64,000 bases of DNA from Paraphoma chrysanthemicola (Eukaryota; Ascomycota; Dothideomycetes; Pleosporales; Phaeosphaeriaceae), in assembly GCA_020744225.1 (NCBI GenBank), contig JAGMWG010000007.1:744001-808000 (forward strand). The letters are read 5' to 3'. Each line of letters starts with the position of its first letter. Position 1 is the stretch's first letter. Shown here piece by piece: positions 1 to 11,402 of this stretch. The translations under genes and the position numbers were made by a program. The notes beneath the pieces were generated by a model that worked only from the letters and a program-made list of their open reading frames with translations, made no database searches and had not been told where the DNA came from.

Positions 1-1
1 G

Positions 2-169
2 TGTGTGGATAAGGAAACGGGGATTGTTGCGCCGGTTGTGAACCCGACAACGGATGAGCAAAGAACGCCACTAGAGGGCGTGAGTCCTGAAGCACAAGCT
101 TTCGTCGTAATGCTGTTCGCTGCATGGCGGGATTGGGAGACGACAAATAAGAATGATGCAACGCAATAG
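2..169 (+). CDS. 3' end of an unidentified gene (partial)
   Basis: An open frame enters from the left edge and ends at TAG 167-169, giving 55 residues. The fragment is polar at first, then has an amphipathic stretch reading EAQAFVVMLFAAWRDWE. This is too little to name a family. A stop codon and a switch to low-complexity pyrimidine-rich sequence just after it fit a true 3' end. It is convergent with the minus-strand gene that ends at 239, only about 70 nt away. It could instead be a chance open frame; the start lies outside the window. Confidence 0.4.
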   Translation, partial: CVDKETGIVAPVVNPTTDEQRTPLEGVSPEAQAFVVMLFAAWRDWETTNKNDATQ

Positions 170-238
170 GCAAGCCAACAATGTCAAAAATAGTCATAAA
201 TCATGATCTACTTATACTCCAGCAAAAACCATACATCT

Positions 239-1474
239 TCACCTCGCCTCCCCAATCCTATTCGTCATCTCAGCACCCATCGCTACACCCCTCCCCTCAA
301 TTCTCCTCTCCTCCTCAACTCCACTCCTCGACCCGCTCCTCCCCCCACTACTCCCCGTCTTCTCCGCCCTAACCTCCATCACCTCAAGCCTCGTATTCGC
401 CCACGTACTCCTATTACTGCGTCCAAAGCGATTCTCTCGATCCTCGTCCTTTTCTTCCCAGAAGCTTTCCCAGCCGGCAAACAGCGGCAACGCCAATAAC
501 AAGACGGGCAAAAACTGGCCGAAATTCCATTCACTCTCGCTGCCTTCCATTTTCACATTCGGCGTGCCCAATGCTTGGGTGTTTTGTAGTCCGTCGCCCG
601 CCATGTAGATGCCGTAGATAGCGTAAATAGGTGCGACAATCCATGTCCGAAAGGCAGCTCCGATCCAATACCACCATTCCTTCTTCCCTCCTTTTTCGGG
701 CTCGGCCAGACAGTACATGGCCAGGATGACGGTTACGTGGCCGCCGATTGCGCCGATGAGCAACGCGGCCCATTTCCCGCCGAATGCGGATTTGAACTTG
801 GGGCGTTCGCCTTTGAAGAAGCATGCGAGGTCGGTCGAAGGGTCGAGATCTAGGCCGGGAAGGTCGTACGAGTATGCGACGAAGGAGGTGTATCCGAGAA
901 GACCGAGGTTGGCGAGCATGAAGAATATACGTGGGAGATTGATCCAGCGATTTTTGACGAAGTAGTTGCGCAGAGCGACGACGCAGAGTAGATGGGTGAC
1001 GGTGGTCAGGAATGCGAGGTCCGTGACAATGACCCAGTGGTACACGCTCATGGAGCAGTGTTTCAGCAGGCCGGTGAACTGGATAGCGAGCCCAGTGAGG
1101 AGCGTTGTGTCGCTAAAGGCGAGGAGATTCTTGCTGAGTACGCGCGACCAGAAGGCTGTGCTGCGCCAGTACGGGCCGTTGTAATTTTGCTCGTAGTCGG
1201 CGGTTGTTTTGGAGACGTAGCGGCGGTACAGATTGATGAGGGTTTCGTAGCGGTCGAGGAAGATGACGGTGAAGGAGATGAGAAAGGCAAGACATGTTGT
1301 CATGAGGAACGAGATAACAACCTGCAAAATCAACATTAGTATTCATGCTCATTCGCATTGTCCATTTCAAAAACCTACGCCGACACCTGCGATATCCGGA
1401 TTCGCCTGAATGACCTGGTTTCTCAAGGCGCAGTTGGGATTGACCTCCGCGCAATCGAACACTTTCCAACCCAT
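239..1474 (-). CDS. Fungal multi-pass membrane protein, unknown function
   Basis: Exons (minus) 1474-1379 and 1321-239 give 392 residues. The first exon encodes MGWKVFDCAEVNPNC and ends ...NPDIAGVG before a 57-nt intron (GTAGGT...TTGCAG, with a CTAAT branch-like site). The splice joins in frame to VVISFLMTTCLAF, the first of about six hydrophobic segments. The tail after the last segment is hydrophilic, rich in Arg, Ser and Glu, and presumably cytoplasmic. The motif of a short Cys/Asn-rich head, NPDIAG and then membrane helices recurs in uncharacterised plasma-membrane proteins of moulds; this is a recollection of the family, not a search result. No enzyme or transporter signature is visible. 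The exon-1 start is preferred over a Met inside the intron because it preserves this head motif. Confidence 0.75.
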
Positions 1475-2346
1475 GGCGAATGTCGATGTTGGGCAACGCG
1501 CATCAAAATGCGGCAACGATGGGGTTTTGATCACAGATTTGAGGCAACGACTTGTTTGCTGACGGGCCTCTTCACCTTTATCTATTCAAGAGGGGCAGCA
1601 CGGCCAGGCCGCTCCTTCAGCCCCAAACTGACCTGTGCATGTGCGCCATCAGCCAGCCTCACGACTTGGTGTCTCGCCTTACAGCGGAGCCTCCATGCAC
1701 TACCGCGACGGCGAACTGCATTTCCTAGAAAGCGATCAGATCGTCGCAAACAAGGCAGTGAGACTTGACGCATGCAGGAACTGATACACAAGAGAGCTCG
1801 TAAATATAGAAAACTGCAGAGTGATGAGCATGGGAGGTGCAAAAAGTGGGCGCAGCTGTGCAGTTGGGTGTCTGCCTTGATTGGTCGATCAGGGGGCTAA
1901 GTCGCTTCAGCTGCACAAAGTGATGCACTAACGTGACGCTTCGCGCGTCCTCCCGTCGGCTGTGCGCCGCCCATTCCAGATCTTCTGCAGAATCGCTACA
2001 CAAATGCGCCGCCCCAAAGTCTCCGCCTGTCAAGCAATGCCTCTAATAATTCCACCGCTATGCAAAAAGCGAAGGTGAGAAGAAAAACAACGATACCAGA
2101 CGTCGGTCTCCGCCCGTCGACCAACAGCCCAGCTCGAATAATTACAGGTATTAATATGGTGTATCCAGGCGTAAATGTCGTGAAGATCAGCGGAGCAGAC
2201 ATAAATGCATCGCCGAGGTGTCTATATCGTGGCAATCCGATTTGCGTACATGCAGCACACAATTGATCGTCCGCGTTGTCGGTTCTCTATACGTGTGCGA
2301 AAAGCTTTTGTGGATGCAAGTTGATGCATGAGGCGAAGTATGAGGT
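1475..2346. other. Intergenic, about 870 nt
   Basis: This lies between the promoter side of the membrane protein (ATG at 1474) and the 3' end of the phosphotransferase gene. No convincing gene is seen. A hydrophobic open frame at 1996-2262 (minus) has no identifiable family or splice context and is treated as chance. Confidence 0.5.
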
Positions 2347-3960
2347 CTAGTCGGTACGTCCTTTCTCGGGATGTACGCCATTGGCGACGCCATTTGCTCT
2401 CGCGTTCTTCTCGGCAGTCTTCTTGGGTATCGTGAGGCAGTTGATGCCGAGGTAGTCGCAGATACTCGTGATGACAAGATGCGCCCAGCGTCCATATACA
2501 ACTGCAGCGAAGACGAAGTAGGCGCGCAGGTACCATAGCTCGAAGCTTGCAGATACGGGACCAAAGGTAGTTCCAGGAATGGTGAAGTAAGGATGGTTCA
2601 CAATCAAGGCGCCGCCAATCATCGGCACCAGCATGACGGTCCAATACGGGAATGGCTGGTGGGTGAGATGCGCGAGGATGATCTTCGTGGTCATGCGCCC
2701 GAAGACCAGGGACATGGTCAAGCAATACAAGACAAGATGGTTGTCCTTGAGGAGATGCGAGTATGGCGATCCGAGCCAGGCCATGGTGCATACAACGAAC
2801 ACAACCAGTGGTGTCCACTCGTAGATCAGAGGAAGCACTGGCTGGTTCCTCGCCCGCCTAGCTCTTGCGACATTGACGATGCAGGCCGGCAAATGAGCGA
2901 CGAAGAAGGCGAACAGGATGATGGGTATCCAGAGCTCCTTCAGCGTGATATCGCCAATCTCTGCCTTGTATGACGGGAAGTAGTGCGCAAGCGGCGTCGA
3001 CCAGATCTCGGGGCCAAAGTAGCCCGACGCGCATATGAAGAGGCATGCGAGAATCAGTCCCTCTGCAGTTTGTCAGCGCCGGTCTTGGCATCACCGTTGG
3101 TGGACCTACCAGTGGGACCGTTGAAGTAACCCAGGTACAGCGTATGCGTGTGGTATGTCTCCCAGGTCGAGAAGAACATGGGAAGCACCGGAATCAGGGC
3201 GGTGAATGCGCCAATCTTAGTTGAGCCGTATCCGACCGCTGCCGTCTCCAGCAAACTCGCCAGGGTGCAGTTCAGAGAATCAATGCCATGGCTAGGTCAC
3301 ATCAGTCTGGGGTGTTGGCGCATGTGGGCTTTCACGTACTCGAAGAGCTCTCCGAGCGGGCTCGATGTGCCGGTGCGGCGCGCTTGCTTTCCGTCGACGT
3401 TGTCCATGGTCGAGTACCTGCGGCGTGATCAGCACGGTGCCCCCAAGCCTGCCATTTGCGGTTCTTACATCCACATGCCGAACGCGAAGCTGTAGTACAC
3501 CCATGACGGCGCCTGCATCTCGCGTTAGTTCCCGTTTCATCCAGATCTCCCGTTGTCCTCACCGGTCCGACCAGGTCCGGTATGTAGAGCTCGAGCAGCA
3601 CGACATTTCCGAGGATGAAGAAGAAGCCTAATAATGTGACGAGGTTCGGCGCAATCCACATGGGCAGCAGCTCGACGAAGCCATTCCACTGCGCACTCGT
3701 CAGTTGTTGTTGCGATCGCGCGCATCCGGGCGTTTCGTACGTAGTGCTTGAGGATGTAGCGGGAGATGAAGGATTTGTCGACGCTCGAGTATTTATACGT
3801 TCTCAGGTGCTGCAGCGCATCTTCCGAGACGCACTCGTGCTTTGCAGTCTCTGCATTCACCCGGATATTAGCGAATTGCTGCATAACGGCCTTGCAGAGG
3901 GATGCGCGTACCTTTGCTCGGCGGCATAGTGGGTTGGGTGACAGGAGGTGGCAGCGACAT
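2347..3960 (-). CDS. Choline/ethanolamine phosphotransferase (CDP-alcohol phosphatidyltransferase)
   Basis: This enzyme transfers phosphocholine or phosphoethanolamine from CDP-alcohol to diacylglycerol, the last step of the Kennedy pathway, in ER/Golgi membranes. Seven exons (minus) are 3960-3912, 3850-3741, 3688-3563, 3512-3469, 3417-3340, 3291-3110 and 3062-2347, giving 434 residues; all six introns have GT...AG ends and keep frame. The catalytic CDP-alcohol signature D-x2-D-G-x2-A-R-x8-G-x3-D-x3-D is complete: D115, D118, G119, A122, R123, G132, D136 and D140 (DNVDGKQARR...GELFDHGID). It is assembled across three exons. Before it come WNGFVELLPMWIAPNLVT and a membrane helix, as in yeast Cpt1/Ept1; about seven more helices follow. 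Length matches yeast Cpt1/Ept1 (about 390-410). Choline versus ethanolamine preference cannot be read from sequence. Confidence 0.95.
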
Positions 3961-5025
3961 GGATGCAAGGGGGGCTTGGTCTAATTTATACAGAAAGGTT
4001 CGAGGCCATACGAGTACAAGAGATGTGCGGCGGGCGGGGAATCCAGGCGCAGTAGCCGTCTTGAGGTGTGGAAATAGATGGGACCACGCTTGCGACGCGG
4101 GCATCAAACTTCAGAAAGGCGCGGCTCCGTCGGCTCGCTTGACTGGTCGGTCGTCGTCTGCTCAATCCAGGGTCGAGCCGTGGTAACGTCATGGCCTTGG
4201 CGACACGTGAAGACTGCATTGGTTGGCTGCGGTTCCTGGCGCCGTTTGGACGACACCAACAACACCGCCCCGCCAACACGGCAGGTGCTTGCATCACTTT
4301 GCCCATCCAAGAGACAGATGCATTGCCAGAACGCTACCTATTATCCGTTGTGGCTTGCCAGCGTCGACGTCGGGCCGGTTCCTGCAGCCTGTCCACGACT
4401 TCAATTCTCTCACGGAGCTGGGGCGGCAGAAAAAGAAGGAACGTGGCCAGCGAAACATCAGCATTGCAATGTTCGCGTGACACAATAGAGGCTCATCAGG
4501 GATTTCCAATGTAGTGAAGGCATCTGGCTCAACTTGTCGCTTAGACTTAGAGCAGCACATCCGAAGCCTACTGCCATCGATGGCTTCAATAATGTACACC
4601 TGTTTCTGGACTTGTATGCTTCGCGAGAGCTGGTTTCACACTCGAATGCCAAAACTGGACCCGACATAAAGCCTATTGAGCTTTTATGCTCCCGTGGATT
4701 GTAGTTCAGAGTGCCACATTCATCTCAGCCTCGTCGACTTGCATCATCGTGTGCTTATCAGCCAAGCTCGGGCGGGATACAATACTTCAGCCTTGCCAGC
4801 AATGCGTCCCGACACATCTTCTCCTCAACACTCTTGCAACATATCATCGCTCTTTCCGCTTAATAGTTGCAGGTAGCCTCATTGCAAAAGTTTGAATTTC
4901 TTTCTGCTGCGGAGCACCACATTGTACAGCACGCGCGCAACTCAAATGATGTCCTCTGTTGCGCGCCGCAAGGCTGAGTCTGAGCATGAGATGACCGAAA
5001 TGCCGTATGTTCGTTTGTCACGTTC
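3961..5025. other. Divergent intergenic region
   Basis: About 1.06 kb separates the phosphotransferase (minus) from the next gene (plus). Both promoters should lie here. No recognisable gene, RNA or repeat was seen. Confidence 0.5.
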
Positions 5026-7108
5026 TTGATCATATCCTCTGACCGAGACAGACGATACAAAACGGTTACTGCGCTCTTGGGCAACGAGGCGGACATTACA
5101 TTGCACAATTCTGGTACTCCGAAGAATCCTCAAACGCGTGATTTCTTGCGCCACAGCCGGCTACAAATCATTGGGGAACTTTTGACCAAATTTTTCAGCC
5201 GACGAAAAGAACCCCGGAAGATAGCAATGTATCGTCGGCGACAAGTGGCAGCTTTCCACTGTCTGCTTCACTTTGCCCCTTTGAGTGGAGCCCTCACACT
5301 GCTCGCTCTCCGTTGGACAGAGTATTGGATTGGTCTGAACCCTCCAGATCCGACTGCCCTACAGTTTGTGGCCAAATTCCATGAAATACTTATGCAAGTC
5401 TCTATAGCAGAGATCTTGCTCTGCATAATCCGAATAGAGGCTGCCCGCGGGTTTATATCCCTAGGGGCGCTTTCTGGAGCTATTCAGCCTACGCAATTAT
5501 CATATCTGTGGTCTCTCGACTTCTTATCCTTGTTCTCATCCAAATCCTTTCATGGCCGTGGTTGGCAGCAGATAATGATTGGAATCGCCATACCGGTCCT
5601 TATTATTTCAACAGCTTTGGTCGGACCTTCGAGCGCTGTTCTCATGATTCCTGGACAAGGGTGCCCAAGTCCTACTGTGTACGATTGGTTTCGTCATGGC
5701 CCAATAGATACCGTGTTCTCTACCAAGCAATTGGAGATGTAGGTTCTTGCGCGTGATCAGTTGATAGAATACTAAAGTTGGTCAGGAACTGGACCGGCGT
5801 GACTGAACCACGCTTAGAGTCGCGGATGTTTGGGGAGGACGGTAACCCGGAAGACGAATACCGTTATACAAGCTTCAGCGGCTTCGACCGAGTATTGTAT
5901 CATTATGCACACGTTCAGTCGCACGACGATGCTACCCTTCTGCAAATATTGGGTGCAAAGGTCACAATACCCACAGATTTCACGTCTCAAACTCTTCACA
6001 ACGCCGCCATTAGGTCAAGAGAACAGCGGAACAAGTTGGGTGATAATGTGACCATGTCGGTTTCGCTGCCTCAGCCAATAACGGAAGTTTTCTGCACCAG
6101 GCCACGCCCGCATAGGAGTAGGCGGAGTTCATTGAATGTAACCATACACTACGTTCAAGGAGATGGGACTTCACTTGGAATTCTTGGCAACATGAGTTCA
6201 TTAGCTGACCGATTTCAAGGTCGAGGGGTGATTGGCAATTGGCTTGGAGACCGGCAGCGTCGAACTTTCGATCCTGTGTGGCTTATGTCACCTGAATCGA
6301 ACTCGCAATCCTTATTCGGTATCTTCTTCGCAGTTGAATTACACGCGAACGCGACAGAGCTACTCCCACTAGATTTGATGCTCACTGAAACAGAGATTTT
6401 GCGTGTGGACTACTCAGTTTGTAGCTTGACAGCCTATTGGGACACTGCAGAGTCATCGTTGGTGTTCAATCAGAGGATGGATCAGCCACGCGCTCGCCGC
6501 GCGTTTCCGAACTCAAGGAGACCAATCGACGAAACATTACTCTGAATGCTGCTAATATCACTCTAAACCCCAAAGATCCTGAGATGATGTGGGAAGGATT
6601 CATGAAATATGGTTTTGACGATATGTCGAGGAAGCTCGCGATGATGTTCGCTGTAGCCATATCGGAGACCCCGAATCTAGCCCAGAACCAAGTTAGCTTT
6701 ACGGATCAATCAGATGCTTTGATGAATGGACTCTCCAAGGCCGCAATACGTGTAGTATGGTACGGGTATGGCTATTGCGCGAGCTCAACGTCCATCCGCC
6801 TCTCTCTCGCAGTCATCCTAGCATATTGCATCATAACTGTTGCCTACCTCAGTTACATCCTCATTTCCGGCGAAACATCTACGGCATGGAACTCGGCCAT
6901 CGAGCTGGTCGTCCTGGCCTTGCAATCGAAGAAGCCAGAATACCCGGATCAAGGCCACACGGGCGTTGGTATTGACTCGTTGGACACGTTCAGACAAGGC
7001 GTCGGCATCAGAGTCAATAACGATAATGAACTGGAGCTGGTTTTTGCGAATGATCGAGACATTGAGAAGAGGGGGTTGAGGAAGATTGAGAAGAATAAGG
7101 CGTATTGA
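5026..7108 (+). CDS. Large fungal membrane protein, unknown function
   Basis: Exons 5026-5738, 5786-6461 and 6518-7108 give 659 residues; intron 1 is GTAGGT...GTCAG and intron 2 is GTGTTC...CAAG. The N-terminal part has four to five hydrophobic segments: a helix in LLHFAPLSGALTLLALRW, then KFHEILMQVSIAEILLCIIR, then a segment before LVGPSSAVLMIPGQGCP. A long extracytoplasmic region follows with several N-x-S/T sites. One more helix is near the C terminus (LAVILAYCIITVAYLSYILI), with a short cytoplasmic tail containing TFRQGVGIRV. This layout (helices, GPSSA, large loop, last helix, RQGVGIR tail) recurs in uncharacterised mould membrane proteins. The ATG used is the first in the open frame; the true start could be downstream (MYRRRQVAAF, 5227) or in an unseen upstream exon. 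Confidence 0.7.
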
Positions 7109-7466
7109 ATTTTGCTTCTCTGAGTGGGAGTCTGCAAGGGAATTTGCGTGAGCTAGATGAGGCATTTGCAATATCAAGTATACTTCTGGAATTTGGAGTC
7201 GCGTTCTGTAGCATGTTTTCAATTTTTTAACCTGTTAGAAGAAAGCAGCGCATTGCGGTACTGTAATGCGATGAGTCGGTTCATGATGTCAGAACAAGCC
7301 TTTTACTCTACTAGACAATGGAGAGGACAAAGGTGTCAGCATCATACCGCATCAAGTATTCATCGAACTTGGCTGTATCCTACCCTGAACGCGGTAGAAT
7401 GTGCTTGTGGGTGCACTCCGACATTACGTGCGGACGGTATTTAGTGCGGGGCAAGTCATCAACACG
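7109..7466. other. Intergenic
   Basis: About 360 nt between two plus-strand genes. It should contain the terminator of the first and promoter of the second; no specific signal was identified. Confidence 0.4.
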
Positions 7467-8315
7467 ATGCGTGCTGGAGGCGAGACAACATCGCCGCCGA
7501 AGGTGTCTATGCAAACTGCCGCTCTTGCTGTCCCAATTACTAAAGTTCTCTCAAGATCCACCGCACCAGCTCGTTCGGCCGAAACTACCTCCCGAATGTC
7601 TACATCAAACATACCACCCACTCTAGCTGCTCTCCGCGCTTCTAAGACTCCGGTCTTCAGCTCCACAGACATGCTGAGAATTCATTGGACCCCTTTCGGG
7701 TCCATGCAATCGACCATCCAAGTCGCAGAAGACTTGGATGCAGGGCCTAATTCAACCACATCACCATACCAACTTACTGCTAAGGAAAACCTGTCTTTCC
7801 ATCAAATCTCCACATCTCCAGCCACAGAGCCGCCAGTCTCATCAATTACCATGACGGTATCGGATTTGGAAGATTGGGCTTGGCGATGGGAAGACAATCA
7901 TGGGGATTGTGGAGAGGGGTACGATGAGGAGCATCAAGAGTGGACCGAAGAAGACGAAGCGAGTGACGAGAGTAACGAGGAAGAAGAAAAACGTCCGCGA
8001 AAACTCATTCGCTGCTGCGATGAAGATCGTCCACAAGCGCCCGCCCCTCTGATAGTTCGTCCTTCCACGCAAGAGTACATCACTGTGCACGATTTCATCA
8101 CCCAAACCCATCGTTATGTTGAGAATTTGCGAGCTGATATTTTGGCGGCTACGGAGGAAGCTCTTGGGACGAGTCGGGAGAGTCCGCGATATATGTCTTT
8201 GTTGAGTCTAGATACGATTCATGTTAGAGATGGCAGCCAGGGGCGTGTAGATCGTCATTGGAAAGGTGTGGCGGAGCATGTGAAATTGCGTAGAGATGGC
8301 AAGATGATTGCCTGA
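7467..8315 (+). CDS. Unknown acidic protein
   Basis: A single exon of 282 residues from the first in-frame ATG (MRAGGETTSPPK). I do not recognise a family. The N-terminal half is rich in Ser, Thr and Pro and looks disordered. A strongly acidic block follows, starting SDLEDWAWRWEDNHGD and running through an E/D-rich stretch to EEEEKRPRKL. The C terminus is better ordered (YITVHDFITQTHRYVENLRADIL). There is no signal peptide or membrane segment. Acidic tract plus basic KRPRK patch could suit a nuclear protein, but this is a guess. Confidence 0.55.
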   Translation: MRAGGETTSPPKVSMQTAALAVPITKVLSRSTAPARSAETTSRMSTSNIPPTLAALRASKTPVFSSTDMLRIHWTPFGSMQSTIQVAEDLDAGPNSTTSPYQLTAKENLSFHQISTSPATEPPVSSITMTVSDLEDWAWRWEDNHGDCGEGYDEEHQEWTEEDEASDESNEEEEKRPRKLIRCCDEDRPQAPAPLIVRPSTQEYITVHDFITQTHRYVENLRADILAATEEALGTSRESPRYMSLLSLDTIHVRDGSQGRVDRHWKGVAEHVKLRRDGKMIA

Positions 8316-8390
8316 TTCGTTTATACGAGGATACTATAGGCCTTGTCAGCAGGTCCAAATGGGCTGGAATGGAATTGTTTATGGATAATT

Positions 8391-8600
8391 ATATTCGGTC
8401 GTGTGCTTTTGCTATCCGGCCATGCACCCTGCGTAGTAGTGCCTTGGAGAGTTATTGCGTACTTGTAATAATACAGCCTGAATATATTCACGTGCTATTA
8501 GATACAAAGTATTGCAGTCGCTTGAAGGCTATTGAATATTTACCCGTGTTGTGCTACGCTTATAAAGACATACGAAGACCTCTAGGAACTACTAAGTGAT
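8391..8600 (+). repeat. Decayed dispersed repeat, copy A
   Basis: This stretch aligns with 15860-16050. Shared anchors are ATATTCGGTCGTG (copy B ATATTCGGCCGTG), TTGCAGTCGCTTGAAGGC at 8512 (copy B TTGTAGTTGCTTAAAAGC at 15964) and TGCTACGC about 40 nt further on in both. In the best-aligned 18 nt all four differences are C/T or G/A transitions. That is the pattern left by repeat-induced point mutation. No terminal repeats or coding capacity are visible. Confidence 0.6.
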
Positions 8601-8895
8601 AACAACCAGCCTGATAGCAAAAGCGAGCGGCCGGATATATCTTGCCTTATTTACAATGATAAATACAGGATGCTGTGCGAGAGATGTGTGGTCAGAGAGA
8701 GAAGATACTGCGGATATAGGCGCCTTTGAAGAACATACCGCGAAGAAAACGTGCAGCTGCCGTTATGATCGTAGTTGCGGACAGCGCCTAGCACTGGCGC
8801 TTGTAACTTTAATACGCCGACGACGAGCATCAGGCCCTTGATATGCCACCCCTCAGGCAAAGTGTCGATTCTAGACTCAGATCAGCTTCCCAGTT

Positions 8896-9231
8896 TCAAG
8901 ACTCGTGCACTCTTCTTACAAGCACAATAGTCGCCCAAAACGTGGAAAGTAGCAGCAAGTACAATCCCCCGTATCGAAGCAGACCACGGGTTAGCGAGGA
9001 CTGACGCGGACCAACCACCATGTCCATCATCGGAATCGTGAAGAAGGCGTGGAGTAGTGCGATGTGGAAGAGGAATGCTTGTCTGAACGCGTGGTCTGGG
9101 CCAGCGTTCTTGGTGAAGAAGCATACTGCGTGTGGAATGTGTAATGTCTCGGATTCGAACTGTGACACCTTGATGGCGATGTAGAGTAGCGTTCTGTGGA
9201 GGGAGACCAGGAGCGTTGAAAAGAGAGACAT
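8896..9231 (-). CDS. Small membrane protein, unknown
   Basis: An intronless frame of 111 residues starts MSLFSTLLVSLHRTLLYIAI. Two to three hydrophobic segments are visible: near residues 1-22, 50-70 (AFLFHIALLHAFFTIPMM) and 86-105 (GLYLLLLSTFWATIVLVRR). It ends with a basic RRVHES tail. The order of hydrophobic segments with a conserved-looking FFTKNAGPDHAFRQAFLFH core suggests a real integral membrane protein rather than chance, but no family is recognised. It could be the downstream exon of a longer gene. Confidence 0.5.
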   Translation of the reverse strand: MSLFSTLLVSLHRTLLYIAIKVSQFESETLHIPHAVCFFTKNAGPDHAFRQAFLFHIALLHAFFTIPMMDMVVGPRQSSLTRGLLRYGGLYLLLLSTFWATIVLVRRVHES

Positions 9232-9489
9232 TTTCGTTGTGCTAGTGCGGTGGTTTCAGAAGGCTTGAAAGTGTGCACGATGCTGTGGTCTTCGAGACGA
9301 AGATTTCGAGTTTTATAGAAATTGTGTACATGTATTTGGGTCCGGGTGCGGAGCGTGTTAGACTGCGGTATCGTACCATGGTTCACGCAATATGGAGGTG
9401 GCCTCCAAAAGTTCTAACGCTAAAAACGCTACCCCAACGCCCAGCTCTTAGCACTAGATTGCCTGACGCTAGAGCTCCCTGCCGCTCAT

Positions 9490-9831
9490 GTTAGTGCCTT
9501 AATTCGCAGGAAGGATTGCTCTAATTGTACTACGCTGCTTCTGCCTAATTTGCCCTCTCTAAAAGCCAAGTACGCCTTCGAACGTTCACTGATGTACATG
9601 TCGTTACCAAGCGACTCTGCATCCAAATAGTTTCCCCAGCTATGGGGACCATCACAGAATTCCTCGACGACCTCTATGTGTATCCCGAAGGAAGGCTCAT
9701 AGAACCAGAAGAGGATCATAAACAATTCCTAATGCATTGGGATTTCACAATCTACAGAACATATTATGGCAATGGGTCTGATGAACAGTAATCTAAGCTG
9801 CTCAAGACCATCGCCGACGGCGTGGACTGGC
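9490..9831 (+). pseudogene. Broken duplicate of the 11403 gene
   Basis: The copy starts at ATG 9642 and matches the gene at 11403 codon for codon over the first 50 codons without an indel. It shares FTIYRTYYGNGSDEQ with FTIYRTYYGTGSDEQ. Codon 50 is TGG (Trp) in the intact gene and TAA here (9789-9791), two G-to-A changes. Similarity resumes after the stop (SKLLKT) and is lost by about 9832. Upstream similarity begins near 9490, matching about 11250 (GCAGGAAGGATTGCT versus CACAGGAAGGATCGCT). This looks like a duplicated gene inactivated by transition mutations and truncated by rearrangement. Confidence 0.8.
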
Positions 9832-11402
9832 GATTGAAACTCCAAGGTTTGCATGCACTTCGCGAGTATCAATGGATTGTGTCGAAGACATTGCGAGCCT
9901 ATCGTGGAAATTGCTCGTACCAGGGATGCAACTGCTTTCTGGCTCAATCACTTTAACTAAAGAGTTGGTGAGACAAATCAAGTCAATGACATTACCATCA
10001 GAGCTGGCCTCTGGTCGCCTTGTGCTCGACCATTCGGAGGCGAGATGAGCGAAGCGCGTTGACCTTGCGAATCTAACATTTGGTTTGAGCTGATTTACTG
10101 CGCTCCAGTTTCGGCCAGATATCTTGATTTCCCAAACTTTTACCTTGGTTGCAAGCACACTTGAAAGTCAGTGTTGGATAGACCGGAGAGCACACAAGCA
10201 GCTAATGTACGCATCGTAATCTCCTACAAGTCCTGTCCGAAGTCGCGACCATTGCCTCCTCGATACCAATGAATGTAGCATCCGCCTGCCGTGCTACTCC
10301 ACACATGCTCACCGGCTAGTAAAGAGCCATCCTTCTACTATTGTGCATAAGGACTGCGGCCGCTGATCGGCACATCGATACGTGTACATATGCCACAAGC
10401 TACGTGACAATCTCTTCGCAGGCGAAAGTCATGGACATAACAAATTGATTATAAAAATAAAAATCTGCGCAATTCGCACTAAAGCTAGAAAAATGTCTAA
10501 AACACGCCATCGAATATGTTCAGATCAGAGCGAGTCTTCTAAAGCATGTCTTTCCTGAAGACCTCACGAGTGAAGGAATAAAACCGGTGAGCTAGTGGAA
10601 ACAATTTTCGATATTAATGGTAAGCGACTTTCGATCGCAGGGCCGCTTACACCTGTCAAGCTCACCGGTTTTTCTCCCGAATTAAATGGATCTCCACAGC
10701 CTACCCAAATCAGTTATCTCATAAGTTGACCTGAAGGCAACAGCTCCTTTTTATTCTTGCAACTTCGCTGATAAATTCTACTACTTCCCACCAATAAAAC
10801 TCCACAAAAGGAAATATGTCGCATAACGGCAATGATTTGTTATCGGGCGACGATGTTTAATGTTCTTCCGCGCACAGATAATCCTTCGCTGCGCACCGGT
10901 ATTGTTAAACATCCGTAGGCAGCAGCAAACTTGCGCTGTTAACTTCAACCAAAGATATCTTGTTTCAGCAATAAGGAGACCTTCACCTCCAGCGTTGGGG
11001 CCCATCACACTTCGAGAACGGTACTACTATATCCGTGGCTTGACTAGGAGGACCCAGTGCTCGTTCCATGGACTGACCTTTGGTTAGTCAATAGCACTAA
11101 GCTCTGCGTTGTGTGTGGCACAGGTACAATGCACTGCAACTCCTGCGTGCGTATCCTCTCGCCAAGATTTGTTAGTCTATTTATGTAAGAGGCACGGAGG
11201 CTTCGCTGCTAGCGCACACGCCGGATGGCAAGGGTCCCCATGCCGGAGATATTAGCGTCTCAATGCACAGGAAGGATCGCTTTTATTAAGTACCGCGACT
11301 CTGCCTACATCGCGGTCTCCAAAAGTTAAATCCCCCAAACAACGTCTACCGCGATATACATTCTTGATAAAGCGACTCTAAAGCTCAAGTCTCCACATTG
11401 AT
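9832..11402. other. Gene-poor accessory stretch
   Basis: About 1.6 kb, partly AT-rich (10440-10780), contains no credible gene. The part after 11250 is the upstream flank shared with the duplicate at 9490. No transposon ends were identified. Confidence 0.5.

Noticed and set aside
1996..2262. Hydrophobic 88-residue minus-strand frame
   Set aside because: It lies in the 3' flank of the phosphotransferase, has no family, and GC-skewed DNA often gives such frames by chance.
2593..2973. Plus-strand frame over the phosphotransferase gene
   Set aside because: It is antisense to a confidently spliced enzyme gene and shows no domain.
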